A DNA stretch of 64,000 bases from CAVVYA01 sp963752345 (GCA_963752345.1 CAVVYA010000015.1:558001-622000); one strand, 5' to 3'. Positions 20,059 through 29,370 are shown, counted from the stretch's first letter. Notes: generated by a model not told the origin, from the sequence alone. A program made the numbers and translations.

Positions 20059-20640
20059 CTACCAAAAAGCCCGCATCTCCGCTTCTGGCGGCGTGTCGCT
20101 GGCGGGCTGCAGGCCGTAGGCTTTGGGGTGAACGGCGCCGCATTCCCGGCAACGCCGCCGCGCGTCTTGTTCATTGAATTGGCGCACCAGCCGCAACTGC
20201 TCCTCGAGAAATTTCTGCCAGCGGCGCCCGCCCGTTTCGAGCGTGTGGCGTTCGAGCTCCGTTCCGCAGCTCGGGCAGATCCATGCGATGGTATCGTGGC
20301 GGTAGGCGGTCTTCATGCCACCGACGACGAGCGCGTAGAACACTTCGTCGCCATGGGTCTTGCGGACGAAGAACTTGTCCGCTTCGCAGATATGCCAATA
20401 GCCGAACAGGTGATCGATGTGATGGGCGCGTCCGGCGGGAATGATGTGGAGCATGACCGGCTTGTCGGGAATCTTCACGACGCCGCCTTCGACCTTCTCC
20501 CAAACGCCCAGGGGTTTGTCGCCGATGGCGAAGCGCCCCGACCAGCAAAAATAGTCGGTGGTCTCCTGCCAGTCGCCATAGTTCTCCGGCAATCCCTTGA
20601 GCGGGATATCGTAGAAGAGCGTCGGTTTCGCTGTTGTCAT
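20059..20640 (-). CDS. 3-hydroxyanthranilate dioxygenase-like protein with C-terminal CxxC-CxxC site (copy 2)
   Basis: A 193-residue cytoplasmic protein. The C-terminal part (WICPSCGTELERH, then RRRCRECGAVHP about 45 residues later) matches the rubredoxin-like four-Cys iron site at the C-terminus of bacterial 3-hydroxyanthranilate 3,4-dioxygenases. The central part carries HHIDHLFGYWHICEADKFF, which the upstream paralogue at 20665-21303 shares as HHTVHNYGYWH, so the block HHxxHxxGYWH is conserved and probably holds catalytic metal. The usual cupin His/Glu pattern of true 3-HAO is not clearly seen, so the substrate may differ. It follows its paralogue by 24 bases. Confidence 0.55.
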   Translation of the reverse strand: MTTAKPTLFYDIPLKGLPENYGDWQETTDYFCWSGRFAIGDKPLGVWEKVEGGVVKIPDKPVMLHIIPAGRAHHIDHLFGYWHICEADKFFVRKTHGDEVFYALVVGGMKTAYRHDTIAWICPSCGTELERHTLETGGRRWQKFLEEQLRLVRQFNEQDARRRCRECGAVHPKAYGLQPASDTPPEAEMRAFW

Positions 20641-20664
20641 GGCCGGCGACAGGATGTGCGGGGT

Positions 20665-21303
20665 TTACCACGCATCGCGGGCTTCGCGCTCCTCAGGGGT
20701 GTCCTTGGCGCTGTTCCACACATAGCCCAGGGGGTGGATCGCCGCGCATTCGGGGCATTGCCGATTCGATGACCTCGAATTGAACTCCCGAACGGTCGCT
20801 TCCTCCCATTTCCAGAAGCTGTGGAAGCCCACTTTGCCCGTCCTCAGCATCCGCTCGAAGATCAGCGTCCCGCAATCCTGGCAGTACCAGGCGATGCGGT
20901 CGGTGTCGCTGTCCTTCGGCGAGCCCATGATGGTCAGGCTATAGCCGAGACCGTCCGCTTCCGAGGCGGGCAACTGCAGGTAAAGCTCGTCTTTGTCGTT
21001 GATGTGCCAATAGCCGTAATTGTGAACCGTGTGGTGCGGCGTCCCGCTGGTGACGATATGCAGCAACAACTCGTCTTTGCCGGTCGCGATGATGCCGTCC
21101 GGCCCGATCTTGAAGCGGTCGGTAAAGCCGCCCTTGCGCGGATCGACGATGCCTTCCGACGAGATGCGCCGCCGGCGGATGCCAAAGATGCTGTGGCCGA
21201 CGGGCAGAAACGTGGAAAATTTCTTCACCACGGTATCTTCGAGCAGATCCCAGTCGCCGATCAGGCGATCGAGAGGCTCATCGACGATGAGATTGCTGAA
21301 CAT
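20665..21303 (-). CDS. 3-hydroxyanthranilate dioxygenase-like protein with C-terminal CxxC-CxxC site (copy 1)
   Basis: A 212-residue protein; the ATG at 21303 is chosen because GGAGGT lies just upstream, while the longer alternative would need a GTG at 21330. It shares with the next gene the HHTVHNYGYWHINDKDELY block and a C-terminal four-cysteine site (WYCQDCGTLIFER, then RQCPECAAIHPLGY), which resembles the rubredoxin-like iron site of bacterial 3-hydroxyanthranilate 3,4-dioxygenase. The two proteins are about one-third identical by eye and may form a heteromer, perhaps with only one active subunit. This gene heads a minus-strand operon that includes a Rieske ferredoxin and an importer, so an oxygenase acting on an imported aromatic acid is a reasonable inference. 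Confidence 0.55.
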   Translation of the reverse strand: MFSNLIVDEPLDRLIGDWDLLEDTVVKKFSTFLPVGHSIFGIRRRRISSEGIVDPRKGGFTDRFKIGPDGIIATGKDELLLHIVTSGTPHHTVHNYGYWHINDKDELYLQLPASEADGLGYSLTIMGSPKDSDTDRIAWYCQDCGTLIFERMLRTGKVGFHSFWKWEEATVREFNSRSSNRQCPECAAIHPLGYVWNSAKDTPEEREARDAW

Positions 21304-21435
21304 TGCCGCGACCTCCGTAGAAGACGCCACGCCGGCGTCCTGCCCAGTGTTTGTCCCAGCTTAGCCCGCGGACGGCGCCCGCAAAAATTTTCATTGCGAA
21401 ACCTAGCATTTCCAAATCGTTCGGCCCTGCGGGAT

Positions 21436-22365
21436 CTATCGGGCCGGCATCGACCGCCCCGGCGCGACCCGCTTGGGCACCGTCTGAAGATGGGTTTCCA
21501 CGAAATCCAGGAAGAGGCGCACGTTGATGGGTATGTGAGGACTGCGTGGGTAATAGGCCCGCAATCTGCTCTGATACGTGACCTGGCCGTCGAACACCGT
21601 GACCACTTTTTTGGCTTTGATGTCGTCGACCACCGAGAACATCGGCAGCAGCGCGACGCCGTAACCCCGCATGAGTGCCTCGTAGAGGGCGCTGCTGCTG
21701 TTGCATGCAAAGCTGCCTTTGACCTTCACCTCGTATTCGCCATTGGCTCCGGTAAAGGGCCATTTGTCGATCGGCCCTTTGTCGCTCAAATAGAGCAGGC
21801 AATTGTGCTGCTTGAGGTCGTCGGGCGTGCGCAACGGGCCGGCGCTCTTCAAATAGTCCGACGTCGCGCAAATCACATAGCGGCAGATGCCGAGGTCGCG
21901 CGAATCCAGCATCTTGTCATGAATGTCGACCGTGCGCAGGAAGACGTCGACGCCTTGCGTCACCACCCTCGGCCCTTGAACGCGCGTCACCAGATCGACT
22001 TCCAATTCCGGGAACTGGTTGAGGAACGCCGGGATGAGCGGCGCGATGAGCTTTATGCCCACGCCCGTGCTGGCATGAATTCTGAGCTTGCCGCCCGCCA
22101 CGTTGTGAAGGCCCTGAACCGCGCGCGTCGCTTCGTCGACGAGCGGCCGGATCCCGGAGCAGGTCTGGAAAAATGCGGATCCCGCCGCGGTCAGCGAGAT
22201 GCGCCGGCTGGACCGATTGATCAGCTTCGCGCGCAGGTCATGCTCCAGCCGGCTGATCCGCTTGCTCACCGCGGAGGGCGAAATCTTCAATTCGAGGGCG
22301 GCAGCGGAAAAATTTTGCCGTTCCACCACCGTGATGAAGATAGACACGTCGTCTAAGCTGACCAT
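21436..22365 (-). CDS. LysR-family transcriptional regulator
   Basis: A 309-residue regulator. The DNA-binding domain reads MVSLDDVSIFITVVERQNFS, then LKISPSAVSKRISRLEHDL and RSSRRISLTAAG. The effector domain includes GGKLRIHASTGVGIKLIAP and MRGYGVALLP. It lies upstream of the dioxygenase-like operon on the same strand and divergent from the binding-protein/permease operon that begins at 22729, with a 6-N12-6 inverted repeat between them (22604-22627). The divergent operon is the more likely target. Confidence 0.92.
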   Translation of the reverse strand: MVSLDDVSIFITVVERQNFSAAALELKISPSAVSKRISRLEHDLRAKLINRSSRRISLTAAGSAFFQTCSGIRPLVDEATRAVQGLHNVAGGKLRIHASTGVGIKLIAPLIPAFLNQFPELEVDLVTRVQGPRVVTQGVDVFLRTVDIHDKMLDSRDLGICRYVICATSDYLKSAGPLRTPDDLKQHNCLLYLSDKGPIDKWPFTGANGEYEVKVKGSFACNSSSALYEALMRGYGVALLPMFSVVDDIKAKKVVTVFDGQVTYQSRLRAYYPRSPHIPINVRLFLDFVETHLQTVPKRVAPGRSMPAR

Positions 22366-22603
22366 CTTTGCCCCGCCGCCCGCGGCCGTTTGCCGCTTTT
22401 CACGCGCAATGCTGCGAAGATAATCCAGCGCATGTCAAGGTCTGGTGCGCCACGAGCGGCACGATGCGAGAGGCCTCTCGCGATCCCGCCGCGCGGCACG
22501 TGACAGGGCACGAAATTCCTTGGGTGTTCGGTCCGGCAGTTGTGTAAGCTGCTCCGTAATGGGGCGCCAGACCTCGCGATGCCGGGGCGATGGAAGTCTG
22601 CAA

Positions 22604-22627
22604 AAACGAAAAACTCTTTTGTCGTTT
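22604..22627. promoter_or_regulatory. Candidate LysR operator (AAACGA-N12-TCGTTT)
   Basis: A perfect 6-bp inverted repeat with 12 bases between the arms; the inner part (AAAA-CTC-TTTT) adds to the symmetry. It lies between the LysR gene and the divergent solute-binding gene, about 100 bases before the latter's ATG. LysR-type sites are typically interrupted dyads of this size. Assignment is by position and symmetry only. Confidence 0.45.
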
Positions 22628-22728
22628 CCGCCGGTAGTGGCCGCAGCAGGCGTCATGCTAGCGTGCGAAAAAAGGACTCTGGGAGAATGGCTGCACGGGC
22701 GAGCTCGCCGTCAGCAAGGGAGAGAAAC

Positions 22729-23908
22729 ATGATCGGAAGGACCTCATTGAGGCTCGCGGCGGGGTTGCTGTTGGCGGCCTGCGCCATGACCGCGAGCGCC
22801 GGCGCTTTTGCCGCCAGCTTGCCCAAAGCGACCGAGACCGTCCTCAAGGGCTACAAGCTCGACGAGTTTATTCTTTCGGGCCTCGACAAAGAGCTCGATA
22901 TTCCCGCGGCCTGGATCGCGGCGGCAAAGAAAGAAGGCACCGTCAAGATCCTCGACAACCTGACCGACGCGCAATTCCGCGATATGACCGCGGCGTTCCG
23001 CGAGCGCTATCCCTTCATCAAGGCCAGCTATTCCCAGGGCACCTATCAGGCTCGCACGACCCGGGTGCTGGTCGCGTTCAAGGCAGGCAATTTTCCCTAT
23101 GACGTGAACACCGATTTCGGCGGGTTCTATTCCGTGTTTCAGGAAAACGGCGTGCTCGCCGACCTGCGCGACCTGCCGGTCTTCCCGCTGCTCGCGCCGG
23201 GGACACGCGGCGAGGATGGGGGCGTGGATCGGATACCGCCGGCAATATTGGTGCGCGGCCTACAACACCCAGCTGGTCAAAAAGCAGGATCTGCCCAAGA
23301 CGTGGGATGGCCTCGTCGAGAATCCGGTGTGGCGCAACAAGAACCTCGCGCTCGGCAACAGGCCGCAGCTCTGGATGCTCATGCTGTGGAATCACAACGG
23401 CGAGGAGGCGACCCGGCGTTTCATGCAGCGCCTGTTCGGCGAGGTCAAGCCGCAGTTGCGTGCGGAAGGCATGGACATGCTGCCGTCCCTGGCCGCCGCC
23501 GGCGAGTTTTCCATGATCGTGCCGACCTCGGAATTCCAGGCTCAGCAGCTTCAGGCCACCGGCGCGCCGATCGGCTTCCATTGTCCCGAGCCGATCCCCG
23601 CCACGGTCGCCATGAAGGGCATCATCAAGGGAAGCGCCAATCAGCATGCCGCCAAGATCTATCTGAACTGGCTGATGTCCAAGGAAGGCCAGATCCACCA
23701 GGCCCGTGTCTCGGACTCGATCCCGGTGCGCGCCGATCTGCAGCGCAAGGAGTTCACCCCGTTCGCCGACGAAATCATCGGCAAGACGACGGCGTTCCGC
23801 AGCCTCGAGGTCATCGAGACGCTGGGGCCGACGGTGCAGAAGGCCTGGAACGAAAGCTGGGCCGGGGCCGGCGGCGCCGCGGCGAAACCCGGCGGAGGAG
23901 CCGAATAG
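22729..23908 (+). CDS. Extracellular solute-binding protein, Fe3+-type ABC family; one frameshift
   Basis: From the ATG at 22729 (AGGGAGAG just upstream) a signal peptide leads to a mature start near AFA-ASLPKA. The first frame ends its match at RGEDG, and the rest (AWIGYRRQYWCAAYNTQLVK, LPKTWDGLVENPVWRNKNLA, LNWLMSKEGQIHQ) continues in the next frame. The break falls exactly on a run of five G at 23218-23222; four G restore a 392-residue protein with the same layout as the paralogues at 565-1704 and 17206-18357. The C-terminus is Gly/Ala-rich. It is followed by a fused permease. The homopolymer position suggests a sequencing error rather than a pseudogene. Confidence 0.88.
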
Positions 23909-23976
23909 AACGCTGACGGATCGATCAAGCGGCGCGCGCCTTCCATGATGCGCGCGGAACGGAGAAGCCAAATCCG

Positions 23977-25743
23977 ATGACTGCAGTGACGGCGGCAGTA
24001 TCGATGCCGGAGGTGATGCGCGGGCGTTTTTCGGCAATCCGGCTGTGGCACTGGATCGTGTTCATCCTGGTCGCCGTGGTCGTGCTGACTCCTTTGACGT
24101 TTCTCGTTCTGGGGAGTCTCTCGCAGGCCTCCATCCCGACCGAATTCGACCTGAACAAGCTCACGATCGCCAATTACGTGACCGTCTGGCTCGATTCGGC
24201 GACCTATGCGGTTTTCGCCAACACCTTGATCTACGTCACGGGCGCGACGGCCTTCGGCATCACCGTCGCGGCGGTGCTCGCCTGGCTGACCGAGCGCACC
24301 AATATTCCGGGCAAGGTCTGGATCTACGTCGGCATCCCGATGACGCTGGCCATGCCGGGCATGCTCCAGGCCATGGCCTATGTCCTTCTGCTCAGCCCGC
24401 GCATCGGAGTCCTCAACAGGCTGCTGGCGCCGTTGGAGCTCGGGCCGATCAACATCTACTCGCTCGGCGGCATGATCTTCGTCGAAGGGCTGCGTCTGGT
24501 GCCGACCGCATTCCTGATGCTGGTTCCGCTCCTGCGCTCGATGGATCCCTCGCTCGAGGAAGCCGCCGCCATGTCGGGCGCCAAGCCCGGTTCGGCGCTG
24601 CGCAAGATCACGCTGCGGCTCATGCTGCCCGGGCTCGTCGCGGTGATGATCTATCAGTTCATGACGGCGCTCGAAGTCTTCGAGGTGCCCGGCATTCTCG
24701 GCCTGCCGGCCTCGATCTACGTCTTCTCGACGAAGATCTATTCGATCCTGCAGATCGCCGACGGCCTGCCGGCCTATGGCGAGGCCAACGCGCTGGCGAT
24801 GATCTATGTCGTCGTGGCGATCACCGCCACCTGGATCTACGCGCGGGTGATTTCCCGCTCGGAGCGATTCAGCATCATCACGGGCAAAGGCTACCGGCCG
24901 CGGACGCTCGATCTCGGGCGCTGGCGCTGGGCCGCCTTCGTGTTCGTCTTCCTCTACCTGCTGTTCTCGATCGTGCTGCCGTTCCTGATGCTGCTGTTCG
25001 TGTCGTTCCTGAAGTTCCTGCAGGTGCCGTCGGTGGCGGCCTTCCAGTCGATGACCTTGGTTCACCACATGGAGCTCTGGCGGGCGCCGCTGATCGGGCA
25101 GGTGCTGTGGAATACCCTGCTGATGGTGGTGATCACCTCGACGCTGACGGTCGCCGTGTCCTTTGCGATCTCGCTGGTCGTCGTGCGCTCGAAGTTCTGG
25201 GGACGCAAGCTGCTCGACCAGCTGGCGTTTCTGCCCCACGCGATTCCGGGCATCGTCATGGGCCTGGCGTTCCTCTGGGTATTCCTGCGCATGAACAAGC
25301 TGGGCATTCCGCTTCACGGCGGCATCATGGCCATCTCGCTGGCCTTCACGGTGGGCTTCATCGCCTATGGCACGCGCGCTATGAACGCGGCGATCCTGCA
25401 GATCCATAAGGATCTCGAAGAGGCCGCCCAGGTGTCCGGCGCACCCTACTGGCGGACCATGTGGCGCATCTTCTGTCCGTTGATGCTGCCGACCTTCGTC
25501 GGGGTGTGGATCTGGACCATGCTCCACGCCGTGCGCATCGCCGGCACGCCGCTGCTCCTCTACGAGGGCAATGAGAACCAGGTGCTCTCGATCCTGATCT
25601 GGAATATGTGGGACCAGGGGCAGATCCAGGCCGTCGGCGCCATCGGCGTCGTCATGATCCTGGTGCTTCTCCTGATGACCGTGGGTTTGCGTCTGCTGGG
25701 CTTCGGGCGCGGGCCGCATATACAAGGCGCGAACAACGCCTGA
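23977..25743 (+). CDS. ABC transporter fused permease
   Basis: A complete 588-residue two-domain permease with about twelve membrane segments. EAA loops are seen at LEEAAAMSGAKPGSALRKI and LEEAAQVSGAPYWRTMWRI. The start at 23977 is preceded by GGAGAAG. It is highly similar to the permeases at 1-530 and 15371-17131. It follows its binding-protein gene by 68 bases; no ATPase gene follows, since the next genes encode a heme-oxygenase-fold protein and a TTT binding protein. Confidence 0.92.
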   Translation: MTAVTAAVSMPEVMRGRFSAIRLWHWIVFILVAVVVLTPLTFLVLGSLSQASIPTEFDLNKLTIANYVTVWLDSATYAVFANTLIYVTGATAFGITVAAVLAWLTERTNIPGKVWIYVGIPMTLAMPGMLQAMAYVLLLSPRIGVLNRLLAPLELGPINIYSLGGMIFVEGLRLVPTAFLMLVPLLRSMDPSLEEAAAMSGAKPGSALRKITLRLMLPGLVAVMIYQFMTALEVFEVPGILGLPASIYVFSTKIYSILQIADGLPAYGEANALAMIYVVVAITATWIYARVISRSERFSIITGKGYRPRTLDLGRWRWAAFVFVFLYLLFSIVLPFLMLLFVSFLKFLQVPSVAAFQSMTLVHHMELWRAPLIGQVLWNTLLMVVITSTLTVAVSFAISLVVVRSKFWGRKLLDQLAFLPHAIPGIVMGLAFLWVFLRMNKLGIPLHGGIMAISLAFTVGFIAYGTRAMNAAILQIHKDLEEAAQVSGAPYWRTMWRIFCPLMLPTFVGVWIWTMLHAVRIAGTPLLLYEGNENQVLSILIWNMWDQGQIQAVGAIGVVMILVLLLMTVGLRLLGFGRGPHIQGANNA

Positions 25744-26118
25744 CAGGGAGCGTGCGAGATCGTAGGCCAAGTTGCCGCGGCACCTGGACAAGGGACCGTC
25801 CGCCCCCGTCGAATTCGTCCGAATGGATTGACTCGTTTCCGCCATCCCACAATCATGGCAAAGAGCCGTGAATATTTTCCAATAACTAGAAAAACGGCGA
25901 GGGAGGAATGATGCGATCACACGGGCATATCCCGCGCTAGTCGCTCCGACGCAGAAGGGTTGCGACACCCCGCGCCCGAGTTCGTCTTCGCGGCTCGCCT
26001 GTTCGATCGCAATTGCAATTCCAGGATGGACCCACGGACCTCGGAAAAGAGCATGTCTTGTGGGTTCGCCTGGCCGGAATGATTTTGGTCCAGACTATTT
26101 TTCATCACGGAGCGCGTC
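25744..26118. other. Intergenic region, with a ten-codon open frame behind a strong ribosome site
   Basis: No gene-sized frame is supported. GGGAGGA lies directly before ATG ATG at 25908-25913, followed by eight more codons and TAG at 25938-25940 (MMRSHGHIPR). This could be a leader peptide for the operon at 26119, or the start of a gene broken by a sequence error. An AT-rich patch at about 25868-25895 may hold a promoter. Confidence 0.35.
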
Positions 26119-26862
26119 ATGGAGACAGCGGAAAAATTCGAAAAGCAAATGGCCCAGGTCATCTGGGACAACCGGTGGAAGAAGCACAGCGCGTTCGAGA
26201 CCTTCCTCAAGGGCGGGATCACGCGTGAAGGCGCCGCGGTGTTCGCCCTCGAGCACTGCGTGTTCGCCGACGAATTCCCGCGCTGGTTCGCCTCCATCAT
26301 CGCCAACTGCCCGGAGGCCGACGTCCGCCAATACATGATCGAGAACATGTACGTGGAGGAGGTCAGGGATCCCACCATCACCACCAGCCACTACGAGAGC
26401 ATGGTCGATTTCGCCGAGGCCTTCGGCTTCGAGCGCAAGGCGATCTATGCCTACAAGGGCCGGCCCTACACCAAGATGGCGCTCGCCTATTGGGAGCGCG
26501 CGGCGCGCGCGCTGCCGTGGCTCGAGTCCTTCGCCACCGTCGCCGGCCTCGAGGCCGCGCGCGGTCCGATGGTCGGCAAGATGGGCAACACCGTCGCGTT
26601 CACGCGTCGCCTGTGGGAGCCGCTCGGCCTTTCGGCCAAGGCGCTCGAACATTGGTCCGCCGGCGAGGCGGCCGACATTCCCGATGGCGGCCACGGCGAC
26701 TTGACCCTCAAGATCCTCGCCAAATACGCCGACACGGACGAGAAGCAGCGCCGCGTTCTGGCCTGCCTCGCCGAAACCATGCAGATCCGCTGGTATCATT
26801 TCGATCTGATGGGCCGCGATGCCATGGCCGCGTCGGGCGGGCCGAATACCGCGGCAGCTTAG
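26119..26862 (+). CDS. TenA/PqqC-like heme-oxygenase-fold protein
   Basis: A 247-residue, all-helical-looking protein resembling the TENA/THI-4/PqqC superfamily. Typical elements are WKKHSAFETFLKGGITREG near the start, FALEHCVFADEFPRWFASII, the motif ENMYVEEVRDPTITTSHYES, and a C-terminal amphipathic helix ending in MQIRWYHFDLM. The Glu/His spacing of the middle section is compatible with heme-oxygenase-like diiron oxidases, a group that includes fatty-acid decarboxylases and N-oxygenases, but the ligands cannot be assigned from sequence alone. Thiamine salvage (TenA) is less likely because no thiamine genes are nearby. It precedes a TTT binding-protein gene on the same strand. Confidence 0.65.
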   Translation: METAEKFEKQMAQVIWDNRWKKHSAFETFLKGGITREGAAVFALEHCVFADEFPRWFASIIANCPEADVRQYMIENMYVEEVRDPTITTSHYESMVDFAEAFGFERKAIYAYKGRPYTKMALAYWERAARALPWLESFATVAGLEAARGPMVGKMGNTVAFTRRLWEPLGLSAKALEHWSAGEAADIPDGGHGDLTLKILAKYADTDEKQRRVLACLAETMQIRWYHFDLMGRDAMAASGGPNTAAA

Positions 26863-26987
26863 TCTGCGATACGAGATGCCGTCGCCCGATCGATGACGCT
26901 CGGTCGGCGCGCCGGAATGGGACGCAGGTTCGCACACGATAAAAGGCGGCGGCCATAACGCCGCCGATGGGGACGCAGGAGAGGCGA

Positions 26988-28025
26988 ATGATCAGGACAG
27001 TCTTACGTCTGGCCGTCATGGCCGGAGTCGCGGCGACGTTCGCATCGAACGCACCGGCCGTTCGTGCCCAGAGCTTCGACGGCAAGACCATCACCGTCTA
27101 CATCGGGGTCGGGCCGGGCGGCGGTTTCGACCTCTACGCCCGTACGCTGGCCCGGCACATGGGCAAGCAACTGCCGGGCAACCCGACTCTGGTGCCGAAG
27201 AATATGCCGGGTGCCGGCAGCATCCAACTGGCCAACATGCTGCCCGGCTCGCTGCCCCGGGACGGCACCGCGATTGCGGCCCTCGACAACGCTCTCTACA
27301 TGCACCAGCTCGTCGGCAACACGCCCAACATCAACTTCGACGCGGCGCAGTTCAATTGGCTCGGCCGTCTCGCCAGCCTGCCGCTGCTGTTGATGTCGTG
27401 GCACACGTCCGCGGTGAAGGCGCCGAATGACGTGTTCACCACGGAGATGACGGTCGGCATGCCCGGCGCCGGCGCCTACAGCGCGCTGCTGCTCAGCGCC
27501 GTCAAGAGCCTGACGGGCGCCAAATTCAAGTTCATCTATGGCTACCAAAGCGGCGCCGAGGTGCGGCTGGCGCTCGAGCGCGGCGAGATCGACGGCACGG
27601 CCAGCATCCAGTGGACCCTCATGCGCGAACAGCAGAAGGATTGGCTCGTCAATAAAAAGGTCAATCTGCTGATCCAGCTCGGCCTCAAATCCTATCCCGA
27701 CCTGCCCGATACGCCGCTGATCCGCGACATGGTCAAGGACGAGGAAAGCAAGCGGGTTCTGCTGGTGTTCCTGGCGCCGGCCGAGATCGGCCGCGCCTAT
27801 GTCGCGCCGCCCGGCATGGCGCCGGAAACCGTCAAGCTGTTGCGCACCGCTTTCACCGCGATGACCAAAGACGAAGCGTTCCTCGCCGACTCCGCCAAGC
27901 AGAGCCTTGAGATCGACCCGATGACCGGCGAGGAGATGCAGGCGTTGATCAAGTCGATCGCCGAGATCCCACCCGCGACGCTGGCTCATGCCCGGCAGGT
28001 GATGGAAGCCGCCGACAAAAAATAG
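26988..28025 (+). CDS. Tripartite tricarboxylate (TTT/Bug) family substrate-binding protein
   Basis: A 345-residue periplasmic binding protein. The ATG at 26988 has AGGAGAGG upstream and begins a signal peptide (MIRTVLRLAVMAGVAATFAS, cleavage near VRA-QSFDG). The Bug-family ligand loops are seen: VGPGGGFDLYARTLARHMGK and VPKNMPGAGSIQLANML. These proteins capture organic acids for TctAB-type permeases, which are not encoded nearby, as is common for the expanded Bug families of proteobacteria. A strong terminator follows. Confidence 0.9.
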   Translation: MIRTVLRLAVMAGVAATFASNAPAVRAQSFDGKTITVYIGVGPGGGFDLYARTLARHMGKQLPGNPTLVPKNMPGAGSIQLANMLPGSLPRDGTAIAALDNALYMHQLVGNTPNINFDAAQFNWLGRLASLPLLLMSWHTSAVKAPNDVFTTEMTVGMPGAGAYSALLLSAVKSLTGAKFKFIYGYQSGAEVRLALERGEIDGTASIQWTLMREQQKDWLVNKKVNLLIQLGLKSYPDLPDTPLIRDMVKDEESKRVLLVFLAPAEIGRAYVAPPGMAPETVKLLRTAFTAMTKDEAFLADSAKQSLEIDPMTGEEMQALIKSIAEIPPATLAHARQVMEAADKK

Positions 28026-28050
28026 GCCGGGGCCGGGCTCAAAGCAGGCA

Positions 28051-28076
28051 GGGCCCCGCTTGCGGCGGGGCCCTTT
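28051..28076 (+). terminator. Rho-independent terminator
   Basis: GGGCCCCGC (28051-28059), a five-base loop and GCGGGGCCC (28065-28073) form a perfect 9-bp GC stem followed by TTT. It lies 26 bases after the stop of the TTT binding protein. The U-tract is short, but the stem is strong and the position is right. Confidence 0.8.
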
Positions 28077-28260
28077 GGAATATGAGTACGCGGTCGTCGG
28101 GTTGGAGAGGTGAGTCCGGCGCCGACGTTTCAGGGCGACGACGCTTGTCCCCAGCGTTCAGCACCTTCCGTGCATCAGAGATCGTCCGTTTTCGTACCTT
28201 CTCGACGCGCCGTGAGCGCGGGCGCTTCGCTTTAGAGATACGACGTGGCCGGACGGTGCC

Positions 28261-29370
28261 TCAGATGGCGATCTCCCGGGTGGAGATCGTGTATTGGAAC
28301 GTGCTCGCGTCGAGACAGTCGAGGCGGCCCGCCGCCGTTTCCGCCTGCGGATACATCAGGAAGCCCACCGCCGGTCCGGCGGCGCCCGGCAGCCGAACGT
28401 CGCGCGCGTCGTTGTAGGCGATCCAGTTCGTCTCCCAGGCACCGAACAGCGTCTGGCGCGCCGCCTCCACCTTGGCATCGCTCAGCGCCAGATTGCCCGG
28501 CGGTTCCTCGAGCACGACCTTGCGCACGTCGGCTGGGTCCATCGGCACCCAGCCGAAATCGTCGAGGTAAACCTCGGCACGGCAATGCTGCGCCTTGGTG
28601 ATGTCCGCGCTGTTGGCGCCCAGGCTCTTGTAGCCGAACCGTGAGGGCGCCACGCGAATGCCGTAGAACTCGCGGGCCGGGATGCCCACGCTGCGCGCCA
28701 GCCCGACGAACAGCGCGTTGAGGTCGGCGCATTTGCCGCCGAGATTGCCCGTTTGCAGCATGGCGGCGACGTCGCCGGAGCCGCAGCCCCGCGTGTTGGC
28801 GTCGCGGAACGTGTTGACGACGATCCACTCGTAGAGGCTGCGCGCCTTCGCGAGATCGCTGACCGCGCCGGCGGTGATCTTTTCCGCGGTCGCGCGCACG
28901 ATGCCGTCAGTCGGCACCAGCGCGGTCGCGGCGGTGAACAGCGTGCGCTCCGCCGTGCTCAAGGGCGCCGCCGCGCGGCGTCCCGTCAGATCGACCGCGC
29001 GATCGCGGGTGGCCACCCGGCTCGTCACCGTGACGGCTGGCGCGGCGGCCTCGCTCGGCCACGACACCGCCAGCAGCTTGGTGCCGGAATAGCTGGTTTG
29101 ATGCACCATCGCATCGCCGCCGTTGGCGTCCCATCGATCGCCGAGCGGCCGGATCCAGTCTTCCGCCGCGACGGAGGGCAGCGGGATCCAGGTCCGCGCC
29201 GCGCCGCCGCCATTGGGAATTTCAATGCGCGTCGTAATCTCGAAGGTGCGCCACGGGCCCGCCGCCGGTGCGAACGTATTGGCCGGCGCCGCGCGCAACA
29301 CCGCCGGCATCAGGGCCAGGGTCGAAAAGGCGGCACCGCTCTTGAGAAAATCACGCCGATCGATGTTCAT
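28261..29370 (-). CDS. Tat-exported transglutaminase-like protein
   Basis: A 369-residue protein with a twin-arginine signal (NIDRRDFLKSGAAF, hydrophobic core, cleavage near LRA-AP) and a transglutaminase-like cysteine-protease core. The nucleophile lies in GGKCADLNALFVGLARSVGIPAR, the His in AQHCRAEVYLDDFGWVPMD and the Asp in the same block (MDPAD). The N-terminal 150 residues form a beta-rich domain with TRIEIPNGGG. Bacterial members act as amidases or peptidases on the cell envelope; the substrate is unknown. It follows selD by 64 bases on the same strand. A periplasmic role beside a Tat-exported formate dehydrogenase locus is noted but unexplained. Confidence 0.82.
   Translation of the reverse strand: MNIDRRDFLKSGAAFSTLALMPAVLRAAPANTFAPAAGPWRTFEITTRIEIPNGGGAARTWIPLPSVAAEDWIRPLGDRWDANGGDAMVHQTSYSGTKLLAVSWPSEAAAPAVTVTSRVATRDRAVDLTGRRAAAPLSTAERTLFTAATALVPTDGIVRATAEKITAGAVSDLAKARSLYEWIVVNTFRDANTRGCGSGDVAAMLQTGNLGGKCADLNALFVGLARSVGIPAREFYGIRVAPSRFGYKSLGANSADITKAQHCRAEVYLDDFGWVPMDPADVRKVVLEEPPGNLALSDAKVEAARQTLFGAWETNWIAYNDARDVRLPGAAGPAVGFLMYPQAETAAGRLDCLDASTFQYTISTREIAI

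Noticed and set aside
23659..25968. 769-codon minus-strand frame rich in His/Arg/Asp/Gln
   Set aside because: Antisense of the permease at 23977-25743; composition is that of a reversed membrane-protein gene.
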